Shown: positions 35,879-44,413, counted from the stretch's first letter. The stretch is 64,000 nucleotides of DNA from SXRF01 sp038043465 (GCA_038043465.1 JBBTBX010000006.1:62001-126000), one strand, 5' to 3'. Made by a program: numbers and translations. Notes: generated from the letters alone by a model not told the origin.

Positions 35879-36577
35879 ATGGCACAATATATTGTTACTG
35901 ACTTAACGAGATTCAATGCTGAAGAGCAAGTCTGCACAGCTGTGATTGACATGGATAGTGGGCAATGTTTAAGGCCGATGCCTTATCTAACCAGTAAAAA
36001 CGTCGAGGAGTTGAATATGCACCCCGGTGCCATACTAAGAGGTGATATTTCATTAGATCCTTCGGCTGTGAATCCACATGTTGAGGATGCAACAAGGGGT
36101 AAATTAGAGTACCATGGACCTGCATCTGGAATAGATTTTAAAGCGGTCTTAGATCGCTCATTATCTAATTCTGTTGAATTAGGTTTTGGTATAACATTAA
36201 CTGAAAACCAAAAGCATATTCCTTTTGGAGAGTATGCTAATTGTTCGATTGTTACAGTCAAAATATCGCCAGAAGCACTAAGTATTCACGAAGATCAATA
36301 CAAACCAGGAAGGATCAAAGCTTCTTTTACTGACGCGGAAGGTCATTACTTCAGTTATTTGCCTATAACAGATAGAGGCTTCTATGACTACGCAAAGAAA
36401 CATCAAGATGATGGTCAACTCAGAAGTGTTAGGCAGTTTATAAAATCACAGGCGGAATTATATTTGAGAGTCGGTGTTAGTAGGCGGCATCAAAGTGGGA
36501 ATAGAGACGGATATTGGATTCAGGTAAATGGGATATATACGTTTCCAGGTTTCTTTGAAGAAATAAGGAAGTATTAA
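35879..36577 (+). CDS. Dual-OB-like protein associated with DUF488 (tentative)
   Basis: 232 residues, all-beta in appearance. The opening (YIVTDLTRFNAEEQVCTAVI, then CLRPMPYLT and MHPGAILRGDI) fits a family described as having two OB folds, often encoded beside DUF488 proteins; the C-terminus has DGYWIQVNGIYTFPGFF. OB folds bind single-stranded nucleic acid or oligonucleotides. It begins 9 bases after the Mod stop and ends 1 base before the first DUF488 gene. I recognise the family only by pattern and context, so the name is tentative. A role in nucleic acid or nucleotide recognition is inference. Confidence 0.5.
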   Translation: MAQYIVTDLTRFNAEEQVCTAVIDMDSGQCLRPMPYLTSKNVEELNMHPGAILRGDISLDPSAVNPHVEDATRGKLEYHGPASGIDFKAVLDRSLSNSVELGFGITLTENQKHIPFGEYANCSIVTVKISPEALSIHEDQYKPGRIKASFTDAEGHYFSYLPITDRGFYDYAKKHQDDGQLRSVRQFIKSQAELYLRVGVSRRHQSGNRDGYWIQVNGIYTFPGFFEEIRKY

Positions 36578-36578
36578 C

Positions 36579-37208
36579 ATGAACAATACTATTTTCACGG
36601 TGGGCCATTCAACGCATGAGATCGGGAAATTTATGGATTTGCTGAAAATGCATGGCATTACAGCTATTTGTGATGTGCGCTCTTCGCCCTACAGTCGATT
36701 CAATTCTCAATACAACAGAGAAAATTTTAAATCCAGCCTCTGGGAAAATGACATTAAGTACGTTTTTCTGGGAAAAGAGCTTGGCGCTCGCAGTGACGAT
36801 CCAAATTGCTATCAGGCTGGCAAAGTTCAATATGATCTACTTGCCAAAACAGAACTCTTTCAAAAGGGACTAGAACGGGTACTTCAAGGTGCAAAAGATT
36901 TTAATATAGCATTGGTTTGCGCAGAAAAAGATCCAATTGAATGCCACCGAACCATACTTGTTTCCAGGGAACTTGAAAGAAAGGGTTGCTCAATTTCTCA
37001 TATTTTAGAGAATGGTGATATTCAGACTCATGATGAACTTGTTGCTAGACTAATCAAAGAGATTAATAGTGGTCAAGCCCAAGATTTATTTATGACAGAA
37101 GTAGAAATTCGTAATCAAGCTTATAGAAAACAGGCAGATAAAATTTGTTATGCACTTCCAGAAGAGGAAGAAAATAAAGCATTAACAAAGATGGAGGCTA
37201 CAAAATGA
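36579..37208 (+). CDS. DUF488 family protein (first copy)
   Basis: 209 residues with the full DUF488 pattern: FTVGHSTHEIGKFMDLLK, ICDVRSSPYSRFN, LGKELGARSDD and LVCAEKDPIECHRTIL with the conserved Cys and His. The biochemical activity of the family is not firmly known; the conserved Cys/His/Arg set suggests an enzymatic site. DUF488 genes recur in defence and conflict loci. The C-terminal 40 residues are charged and low in complexity. It overlaps the second, shorter DUF488 gene by 4 bases (ATGA), which argues that the two products act together, perhaps as a heteromer. Confidence 0.85.
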   Translation: MNNTIFTVGHSTHEIGKFMDLLKMHGITAICDVRSSPYSRFNSQYNRENFKSSLWENDIKYVFLGKELGARSDDPNCYQAGKVQYDLLAKTELFQKGLERVLQGAKDFNIALVCAEKDPIECHRTILVSRELERKGCSISHILENGDIQTHDELVARLIKEINSGQAQDLFMTEVEIRNQAYRKQADKICYALPEEEENKALTKMEATK

Positions 37209-37636
37209 AAATATTTACTATAGGCTTCACAAAAACAACGGCACAAAGTTTTTTTGACCGACTAAGGAAATCTGGAGCAAAAAAAATAATTGACGTTCGT
37301 CTTAATAATGTTTCCCAATTAGCTGGCTTTGCCAAACAAGATGATCTTAAATACTTCGCAAAGGAGATTTGCTCAGTAAATTACAGGCACCTCCCAGAGC
37401 TAGCCCCAACCAAAGAAATGTTAGAACATTATAAAAAAAATAAAGGCTCTTGGGAAGAATATGAAAAACGATTCAATGATCTAATGGCGCAACGCAAAAT
37501 TGAACAGATTGATAGAGATATTATTGATGGTGGTTGTTTATTATGCAGTGAGGATAAGCCACACTTTTGCCATCGTCGATTGGTGGCTGAATATTTAAAG
37601 GACAAGTGGCATGATTTAGATATTGTACATCTTTAA
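37205..37636 (+). CDS. DUF488 family protein (second, shorter copy)
   Basis: 143 residues, a compact DUF488: IFTIGFTKTTAQSFFDRLRK, IIDVRLNNVSQLAG, HLPELAPTKEML and LLCSEDKPHFCHRRLVAEYL. The GHS motif of the first copy is replaced by GFT, and the Cys/His pair is kept (CSEDKPHFCHR). The two copies are clearly diverged and so are not a recent duplication. Tandem unequal DUF488 genes behind a type III Mod suggest a two-subunit accessory complex. It is followed by a 30-base gap and the helicase gene. Confidence 0.85.
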   Translation: MKIFTIGFTKTTAQSFFDRLRKSGAKKIIDVRLNNVSQLAGFAKQDDLKYFAKEICSVNYRHLPELAPTKEMLEHYKKNKGSWEEYEKRFNDLMAQRKIEQIDRDIIDGGCLLCSEDKPHFCHRRLVAEYLKDKWHDLDIVHL

Positions 37637-37666
37637 CTAATAATAAAATTTTGAAAAAATAATCTT

Positions 37667-39757
37667 ATGCAGTTCCGGATCGCAGACAGTTTTACAAAGG
37701 CATTAGGCAAATTGGCTGCCCAAGAGCAATCTGCTGTCAAAATTACTGTGTTTGATCTCCAGCAGAACCCATCCGCGCCTGGGCTGCAATTCCATCGGAT
37801 TGATAAATCTAAAGATGAGAATTTTTGGTCTATTCGTGCAAATCGGGACATCCGTTTGATTGTACATAAGACAGCAGATAGTTTCTTAATTTGTTATGTT
37901 GATCATCATGATGATGCCTATAAATGGGCAGAACGCAGGCGCATCGAAACACATCCAAAAACGGGTGCGGCGCAAATTGTAGAAGTTCGTGAGCTCGTTC
38001 AAGAGATCGCGGTACCAGTTTATTCCCAGACAGGCGAAGTCGTCCCCACATTGCAGCCTAAAACTATTGAAGCAGCGTTATTCATCAACTTGACAAAAGA
38101 TGATCTGCTTGATGTTGGCGTTCCAGAAGACTGGATTGATGATGTTCAGCAATCCACAGAGGATAAATTTTTTGAACTTACCAATCATATTCCTGCCGAA
38201 GCAGCTGAAGCTCTCTTAAATTACGCCACCACTGGAAAACTGCTGAAACCAGAGGCAGTACAGCTAAATGCTAGTCCCTTTGAGCACCCTGATGCACAGC
38301 GTCGCTTCCGTGTATTGGATAACAAAGAAGAATTGGAAAGAGCCTTGGAATATCCATGGGATAAGTGGGCAATATTTCTACACCCAACTCAGCGTAACGT
38401 AGTTGAGCAAAAATTTAGCGGCCCTGCACGCGTTTCAGGTACTGCTGGTACAGGAAAAACAGTGGTTGCACTGCACCGCACTGCAAATATCCTAAAAAAT
38501 AATCATGATGCTAGAATTCTTCTGACGACATTTTCTTCCCCATTGGCAAATGCGTTAAAACACAAACTGAAATTGCTAACTGGCATTGATAGCGAGGATG
38601 GATCGAAGGTTAGCATCCGTTCTTTTGAGGGAGTGGCACAAGATCTATTTACCTTGGCTTATGGACATACACCACGCGCTGCATCCAAAGATCAGGTGAA
38701 GGGTGTTCTAGAGTCTGCCAAAAAAGAACTGGGTGATACTGAATTCACTATCCGTTTCCTTGTTTCCGAATGGCAGAGCGTAATAGATGCATGGCAAATT
38801 GAGAGCCTAGAAGCCTACCGCGATGTGCCACGTCTAGGCCGAAAAAATAGACTTGGCTCTATGCAGCGTGAACGGGTATGGCCAATTTTTACGAAGGCCA
38901 GAGAAATATTTCAATCACAAGGCATGGATACCTGGTCTGGTATTTTTTCAGCTGTGACGAAACACTATGCAGATAAAGCTCATAAGCCATTTACGCATAT
39001 TATCGTTGATGAAGCGCAGGATTTAGGAGTGCCAGAACTACGTATGCTCGCTGCGATCTCTGAATATACAGCCGATGCTTTGTTCTTTGCGGGTGACTTA
39101 GGGCAGCGGATTTTCCAGGAGCCATTCTCTTGGAAAACTCTTGGTATCGATATTCGTGGCCGCTCTCAAACATTAAAGGTTAATTACAGAACATCTCATC
39201 AAATACGCCAAAAGGCAGATAGGTTATTGCCTGCAACTGTTCGTGACGTAGATGGAAACGAAGAAGATCGCAGAGGCGCGGTTTCTGTTTTTAATGGCCC
39301 TGAGCCAGTAGTTACTATCTGCACGGACATCAATGACGAAAAGTTGGCAATTGCGAAATGGATTAAACAGATCGTGTCTGAGGGCGTGGAGCCTGACGAA
39401 ATTGGATTGTTCGTTAGGAGTAACGATGAACTCTTACGTGCAAGAAATGCTGCGAAGGAGGCTGGTTACAAGGTTTTAGAACTGTCTGATCGCGTAGAGG
39501 AGCGTAATAGCCGTATTTCGATTGGAACCATGCACCTTGCGAAAGGACTGGAGTTTAAGGCTGTAGGAGTTATTGCATGCGATGATGATATTTTGCCAAA
39601 ACAAGATCGAATTGAAAACGTTGCAGATGAGGCGGAGTTAGATGAGGTTTATGATACCGAAAGGCATCTGTTCTATGTGGCCTGTACTCGTGCAAGAGAT
39701 CGTTTATTCATTTCTGGTGTAGATCCTGGATCTGAATTTATAGCTGATATTAATTAA
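37667..39757 (+). CDS. RelE/ParE-like domain fused to UvrD-type helicase
   Basis: 696 residues. Residues ~1-95 look like a RelE/ParE toxin fold: an N-terminal helix FTKALGKLAAQEQSAV, then FWSIRANRDIRLIVHKTADS and the closing VDHHDDAYKWAERR. The rest, after a linker, is a superfamily 1 helicase: Walker A SGTAGTGKTVVALHR near 258, DEAQ box IIVDEAQDLGVPELRML near 447, VNYRTSHQIR, motif V TMHLAKGLEFKAVGV near 617 and motif VI ERHLFYVACTRARDRL. Such fusions occur in other defence loci. Whether the ParE-like part is a nuclease, a ribosome or gyrase poison, or only a binding module cannot be told; the helicase probably processes DNA ends. Last gene of the operon. Confidence 0.83.
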   Translation: MQFRIADSFTKALGKLAAQEQSAVKITVFDLQQNPSAPGLQFHRIDKSKDENFWSIRANRDIRLIVHKTADSFLICYVDHHDDAYKWAERRRIETHPKTGAAQIVEVRELVQEIAVPVYSQTGEVVPTLQPKTIEAALFINLTKDDLLDVGVPEDWIDDVQQSTEDKFFELTNHIPAEAAEALLNYATTGKLLKPEAVQLNASPFEHPDAQRRFRVLDNKEELERALEYPWDKWAIFLHPTQRNVVEQKFSGPARVSGTAGTGKTVVALHRTANILKNNHDARILLTTFSSPLANALKHKLKLLTGIDSEDGSKVSIRSFEGVAQDLFTLAYGHTPRAASKDQVKGVLESAKKELGDTEFTIRFLVSEWQSVIDAWQIESLEAYRDVPRLGRKNRLGSMQRERVWPIFTKAREIFQSQGMDTWSGIFSAVTKHYADKAHKPFTHIIVDEAQDLGVPELRMLAAISEYTADALFFAGDLGQRIFQEPFSWKTLGIDIRGRSQTLKVNYRTSHQIRQKADRLLPATVRDVDGNEEDRRGAVSVFNGPEPVVTICTDINDEKLAIAKWIKQIVSEGVEPDEIGLFVRSNDELLRARNAAKEAGYKVLELSDRVEERNSRISIGTMHLAKGLEFKAVGVIACDDDILPKQDRIENVADEAELDEVYDTERHLFYVACTRARDRLFISGVDPGSEFIADIN

Positions 39758-39835
39758 GAATCTTTGTATATTGCTCAGATATTCTAATACAAACTTTTTT
39801 AAGTTATAGGTTATTTAGTATATATGAAATAATAT

Positions 39836-39965
39836 GATGGGCTCCGAGCGGGTTCGCCGCCATCCCCACCTCCGTACTTGATCTGCAACTCGTGCAGCTT
39901 CTCCTACGGTCCCGGCGCTTATGGGTCCCGGTCCCCGTCATGGGCGCTCAAGGTTGCCCGAGCAT
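39836..39965. other. GC-rich, foreign-looking intergenic patch
   Basis: A stretch of about 130 bases between the helicase gene and the RepB-like gene is much richer in G and C than either side. It contains two imperfect copies of a GGTCCCGG...ATGG unit (around 39918-39955). No frame across it is open and recognisable, so it looks like a remnant of another element left at an insertion junction. I see no promoter or terminator in it. Confidence 0.4.
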
Positions 39966-39980
39966 CAACCATATTCTAAA

Positions 39981-40865
39981 TCATAGGGAAACATCACCAT
40001 TGCCCAATAAGGTCATTTCGGTAATTTTCTTAAATTCCGTTAAATATTCTGGGTACTGTTGAGTAATGTATTTCACTATACGAGTATTACTAAGTAGGCT
40101 TGATAGGTAAGTTTTAGAAACCGCTAGAATTAGTACATTGGGGCCAAAGCTCTCTTCAATTAAGCGGTATTGGTTATGCAAACTCCCCATTTCCGCTTCC
40201 ATCCGCGATATTTGCTCATCAGTCAGTCCTTTAATTTTCTTTGGTTGTGATGGATCAAGCAATTGCATTTTCGGTGTTGCCGCTAATAATGCCCTGATGT
40301 AAGAAAATGAGTAAATATTAGCATCACGCATTAGAGTGGCAGCCTCAATCTGCCGTACTGGCTTCATTCTCCGTAATACGCTGAATACATTAGCGGCTAC
40401 CATTTTATCCTTAAGCAATTCTACTGCTTCCGGACAAATACCCTTAAGTAAGTCACGCTTACGGATAATATTGTTCACGTTGAGATTGAGTGCCCTCGCC
40501 AGCTTTTCTTCAGAAACCCCGCGTTTTATTGCCGTCAGTATCATACGATGTTCCTGAATAGTAGATATGCGGCTGATATGCTTATTGTAAGTATAGGTTT
40601 CGTCATCAGTCGATACTAGGCAGGCGGTTTCCTTCTCACCAACTTCTTTCAGGGCTTCAATTCGTGAATGCCCGTCGAGAAGCATATATTTTCTCTGACC
40701 TTTGCTAGGTGGTGCTACCACAGGAAGCTCTATGATACCGACCTCTTTTATAGAAGTCAGTATCTGCTTATATTTTGCACCATCACGCATTGCCGGAGTA
40801 ATGATCTTAAGAGGTGAAATATCCTCTAATTTTAACGTGACGGTAGTAGTTTCAAAACCCAACAT
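39981..40865 (-). CDS. RepB-type ParB family protein
   Basis: 294 residues. The N-terminal ParB nuclease-like domain has KYMLLDGHSRIEALKEVGEK; a central HTH follows (RGVSEEKLARALNLNVNNI, then RKRDLLKG); the C-terminus matches the plasmid-partition RepB C-terminal domain (ANVFSVLRRMKPVRQIEAAT). Such proteins bind centromere-like sites and, in plasmids, partner a ParA ATPase. No ParA gene is in the window. It follows a second ParB-like gene and a serine recombinase on the same strand, a trio found in integrated elements, where the ParBs may act as recombination accessory factors. That role is inference. Confidence 0.8.
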   Translation of the reverse strand: MLGFETTTVTLKLEDISPLKIITPAMRDGAKYKQILTSIKEVGIIELPVVAPPSKGQRKYMLLDGHSRIEALKEVGEKETACLVSTDDETYTYNKHISRISTIQEHRMILTAIKRGVSEEKLARALNLNVNNIIRKRDLLKGICPEAVELLKDKMVAANVFSVLRRMKPVRQIEAATLMRDANIYSFSYIRALLAATPKMQLLDPSQPKKIKGLTDEQISRMEAEMGSLHNQYRLIEESFGPNVLILAVSKTYLSSLLSNTRIVKYITQQYPEYLTEFKKITEMTLLGNGDVSL

Positions 40866-40918
40866 ATAAGATGCTCACCATTTTTATTTTGTTAATTTTT
40901 TTATATTTTTAATTGGTG

Positions 40919-41809
40919 TTATTTACCTGATATCAATGTTGCCAGTTGTTTAGGCATGGTATCCAGACTCTCCGCTCGCAGGAGGGTAGTAAAATGTTCT
41001 TGCTGCATCAGACTACGCATAGCTTCCTTAAGAAACATCAGCCGGTTATTTACCAAGTCCGCTTTACGTTCCACCAACTGCTTGCGGGCTACTTCGCGTT
41101 TATAGGTCCTGATAATATTCTGACCGAAATCAGAAACATTGTTCCCTGAATGAGTCTTGCTTCTTGCACCACGCAGTGTTTTTCCAGCACGCCTACGATC
41201 TTCAAAGAGGCGCTTGGCAGCCATAAACTTACTACCGCTTAGATGGCCTTTTTCATAGGCTTCTTGGAGAACTTCTTGCTCGTTTTTAGGAGAACTGGCA
41301 ATATTTATAGCAAGCATAATAGGGATATTGCCCGATTCAACTGCTGCGACTAATCGTTCCTCGCCCTGTTCAAGCAATGTAATGATATTATTTATATAAT
41401 CTGTGCTGTGTCCTATCTTGGCGGCAATGGCTTTTGCATTATATCCTTGCCTGAGCAATATTTCCACGCCTTGCAATAAATCCATTGCTCGGTGTTTACG
41501 CCGCGCAACATTTTCTACCAAGCTCATGATAAGTGCTTTTTCCTCACTAGCATCAATTATCATGGCAGGAATCATTTTTTGGCCACAAGCCATGAATGCT
41601 TCCAGTCTTCCTTGCCCGCATACTAAATCATAGTCTTTACCTCCTGTTTTAGAATGACAGGCTGTAACAGTGATAGGACGTTTAAGCCCAACCTTGGCAA
41701 TATTTTGCACAATGCCCTCGAACAGTTTAGGATTACGGTAACGGGGATTCATAATATTGATCTGATCTACTGGAATCATGCCGATAGTTGGCGTGTTTTT
41801 TACAGTCAT
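40919..41809 (-). CDS. ParB/RepB-like protein (second copy)
   Basis: 296 residues with the same plan as its downstream neighbour but diverged: a ParB domain (IMNPRYRNPKLFEGIVQNIA and LVCGQGRLEAFMACGQK), an HTH around AKAIAAKIGHSTDYINNIIT, and a RepB-like C-terminus with a basic linker (KTLRGARSKTHSGN). The start overlaps the recombinase stop by 4 bases, so the two are translationally coupled. It was probably formed by an old duplication, as the two copies are distinct in length of linker and motif wording. Plasmid-type partition without ParA is unlikely in a chromosome, so a regulatory or recombination role is more plausible. Confidence 0.8.
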   Translation of the reverse strand: MTVKNTPTIGMIPVDQINIMNPRYRNPKLFEGIVQNIAKVGLKRPITVTACHSKTGGKDYDLVCGQGRLEAFMACGQKMIPAMIIDASEEKALIMSLVENVARRKHRAMDLLQGVEILLRQGYNAKAIAAKIGHSTDYINNIITLLEQGEERLVAAVESGNIPIMLAINIASSPKNEQEVLQEAYEKGHLSGSKFMAAKRLFEDRRRAGKTLRGARSKTHSGNNVSDFGQNIIRTYKREVARKQLVERKADLVNNRLMFLKEAMRSLMQQEHFTTLLRAESLDTMPKQLATLISGK

Positions 41810-43368
41810 GCAATCTCCTGTATAAACACTCGTTCAGTCAGCAAAAAGAATGCTTCCAGATCTTCAAATCGGTAGGCATCAAGGGCAAGGCCGTTATGTT
41901 CCGAGAGCCGCATCTTGGGATTTTCAATATCAATGGCAGGCAGCAAGTAATAATCGTAAGCGTTTTCGTTTTCTGCATCCATGCGGATGGCAATCGTGAT
42001 GTCTGGAAGCAGACCGCTATCGAGATGGATTTTCCAACGGAATGAACCCGAATCAGTTTGTTTGCAGCGGCAAATAACAACCGAAGCTCTTAGTTCTTCA
42101 TTGATAATCAATAGCTCTGAGGATTCTTCCTGACGAACTTTACCGCCTAGTTCTTCTATTTTACGGATAGTCTCAGCAATAACTTCCTTATGAATTCCTC
42201 TTAGACGACGGTTGATTTCTATAAAGCTATAATCATGGTCAGGAGTAAAACCAATAAGCTCATAGGCTCTTATTAGACTGCCAAACCTATGAGAATAGGC
42301 AGTCGAGGATGGCATGCCATCAGCTTCATTGATAACTATACCCGATAGCCAACCATGCTGCTCATGTAATTTACGGAGCTTCTCTAGCATTTCCTCATCT
42401 GTGAACTTACGGCTGCGTTCCCGGATAATGCCTTGCGCAGTATAATAATAGCGAGCTTCTACTATTGCCTCGAACACACCATCCTTGCGTACCCACATCT
42501 CTGGAGTATTAACTACATGTCGTTTCTTCAGTTTGAAGGAAGTGCGGTTAAATACATTATTACCTATGTATTTTTCGTTGGTCAGCACCTCATGCACAGT
42601 ACCATTGGTCCATTTACGCCCTAGGTCAGTTAATACACCACGTTGGTTTAATAGAGCGGCAATCTGGCTCTCGCGCATTCCTTCTTCGGTAAATGCCTTA
42701 TACATCCAGCACACATTTTCCACCTCATCCTCTGGCCCAGGCACAAGAATAACTCTATCAGTTTGCAGACTCTTGTGCTCACCGCGCTTAAGCTCGGCTT
42801 TTTGCCGACCATGTTCGTCAATCAATACCCGGCGTAAGCCATATCCGGCGGGTCCGCCTTGACGGTAGCCAAGTTCTATCAAACGGCATTGTCCGGCGAA
42901 TACTTTGCTAGATAGCTCACGGCTATATTCACCAGCCATTGCTCGCTTCACACCTTTAACAATGGTTGAAACTGGACTGCCATCATTTTCAAATTGCTCA
43001 GCTACGTACTGAACGTCAATTCCAGCGCGGCGGCAGATATATTCATAATAGGCACTTTCATCCGCATCCTGAAACCTGCCCCAACGGGTTATGTCCAATA
43101 CCAGTATCATGTTGAACTTAGCATTTTCGGTTTGCACATCATCAATGAGCTGTTTCAGCGCATCACGGCCATCAATGCTCAACCCACTTTTTCCGGAATC
43201 GGTATAAATTTGAATAATTTCAATATTATAACGTGCGGCATATTCACGAATGGCATCCGCCTGATTTTCAGTAGAATATTTCTGGTGATCAGTGGACATA
43301 CGCACATACATGGCAGCGCGGCGAATAGGGTTATTATAGCTGGTATAGTTTTTCACATTAGAGCCCAT
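41806..43368 (-). CDS. Serine recombinase (recombinase family), ParB-linked
   Basis: 520 residues. The resolvase domain is intact: catalytic Ser in AAMYVRMSTDHQKYSTENQ, GKSGLSIDGRDALKQLIDDV, and the VLDITRWGRFQDADES Arg/Asp segment. The recombinase domain follows with QIAALLNQRG and a DNA-binding region near NGTVHEVLTNEKYIGNNVFN. It differs from the recombinase at 20566-22227 in length and motifs, so the island holds two unrelated recombinases. It heads the recombinase-ParB-ParB operon, divergent from an HTH gene at 43439. It may move the defence segment as a separate unit. Confidence 0.87.
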   Translation of the reverse strand: MGSNVKNYTSYNNPIRRAAMYVRMSTDHQKYSTENQADAIREYAARYNIEIIQIYTDSGKSGLSIDGRDALKQLIDDVQTENAKFNMILVLDITRWGRFQDADESAYYEYICRRAGIDVQYVAEQFENDGSPVSTIVKGVKRAMAGEYSRELSSKVFAGQCRLIELGYRQGGPAGYGLRRVLIDEHGRQKAELKRGEHKSLQTDRVILVPGPEDEVENVCWMYKAFTEEGMRESQIAALLNQRGVLTDLGRKWTNGTVHEVLTNEKYIGNNVFNRTSFKLKKRHVVNTPEMWVRKDGVFEAIVEARYYYTAQGIIRERSRKFTDEEMLEKLRKLHEQHGWLSGIVINEADGMPSSTAYSHRFGSLIRAYELIGFTPDHDYSFIEINRRLRGIHKEVIAETIRKIEELGGKVRQEESSELLIINEELRASVVICRCKQTDSGSFRWKIHLDSGLLPDITIAIRMDAENENAYDYYLLPAIDIENPKMRLSEHNGLALDAYRFEDLEAFFLLTERVFIQEIA

Positions 43369-43410
43369 ATATTAGGAATGTCATCGAGATGCCAATTGGT
43401 TGGCTGATTA

Positions 43411-43429
43411 CCGTTAATTATAGTAACGG
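43411..43429. promoter_or_regulatory. Operator-like palindrome between recombinase and HTH gene
   Basis: The arms CCGTTA (43411-43416) and TAACGG (43424-43429) surround a 7-base spacer and end on top of the GGAG ribosome site of the following plus-strand gene. A second, shorter palindrome (GCCAA/TTGGC, 43391-43404) lies beside it. Both sit between divergent starts, so they are likely regulator-binding sites for the recombinase operon, the HTH gene, or both. Confidence 0.5.
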
Positions 43430-43438
43430 AGAATCATT

Positions 43439-44029
43439 ATGTCAGTCCCAAAAAATGACCAAATTTTAACCACGATTATTACCGATATAGAACTAACTAA
43501 TTTGATTAAGAAAATACTACGTCAGGAATATAAAGATCAAAGCTCAGCGGTGAAAAGAATCAGCAATAAAACCGGTATTGAATTACGAGCAATTCGCGAT
43601 TGGTACGAAGGTCGCAAACCCCCTAAATCTATACATTTGCTATTACTTGCCAGTCATTATAATGAGATTTTTAACCAGCTAATAATTTTGACTGGCAATT
43701 CACATTTATTGGAGTTGTATGAACAAAAAATTAGCTTTCAAAATCTGCTTTCAAAAATTAGCAAAAGTGCAGAATCTGATGAAATTTATAGTGCAAGATA
43801 TTGCACTATAAATGTGGGAGTCGATTTTGAAAAAGCTAAAAATTTGAATAAACGCCAATTATGGTATTTGGGATTGTTACAAAATGGGCATAAAGTAAAA
43901 ATTGCCGATATAATGGTATTTTGGAAAGTATCGGCTCGCACAGCTAAATATGATATATCAATGCTTGCCAAACAGGGGCTTGTGCAATTTGTTGGTTCTC
44001 GCAAAATCGGGCATCATAAATCCATATGA
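43439..44029 (+). CDS. Putative HTH DNA-binding protein of unknown family
   Basis: 196 residues. The N-terminal ~60 residues contain an HTH-like sequence (AVKRISNKTGIELRAIRDWY, then EGRKPPKSIHLL) like those of phage-type regulators. The C-terminal part has a second helical stretch resembling a winged helix (IADIMVFWKVSARTAKYDIS and MLAKQGLVQFVGSRKI). Two DNA-binding modules in one small protein are consistent with a transcription regulator of the divergent recombinase-ParB operon. I do not recognise the family. A GGAG site 8 bases upstream supports the start. Confidence 0.6.
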   Translation: MSVPKNDQILTTIITDIELTNLIKKILRQEYKDQSSAVKRISNKTGIELRAIRDWYEGRKPPKSIHLLLLASHYNEIFNQLIILTGNSHLLELYEQKISFQNLLSKISKSAESDEIYSARYCTINVGVDFEKAKNLNKRQLWYLGLLQNGHKVKIADIMVFWKVSARTAKYDISMLAKQGLVQFVGSRKIGHHKSI

Positions 44030-44413
44030 ATTCCCTGTTATTTCCCGGATACGATTTTTGGCAAATTCAAGGAAATCCACAGCCATTCTATAAATTTAAC
44101 AATAAATCACTCCTGATTCCCAGTAAAAATTGAAATTTACGCTGTATTTTGACCTGTATCAGGGTAATACTGAGATGGGTGTTAGCAAGTGATGATTCAC
44201 TCCACCAATACTTTTTATGTATTCCTGTTTTATACCACCCTTTCGTAGAACCAGCGCTGTGTGCGGGGCTTGCGGGGACAAATATTTCTTGCCCAAACAT
44301 CCCGACCCGTTTTTGCGCTAAAATAGCCCACTAAATCGGTGCGTACATCGATTCGAAATTTGCGGCGACCGGTTTGGGGTGATTCAGGTGAGTAATATAA
44401 CTAAGGCTACCGC
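44030..44413. other. Intergenic stretch without a supported gene
   Basis: About 380 AT-rich bases after the HTH gene. Short frames exist on both strands but none shows a recognisable motif or a ribosome site. The last ~100 bases (from about 44310) turn GC-richer, suggesting a junction with the next segment, which begins with decayed genes. No terminator or repeat was found. Confidence 0.4.
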
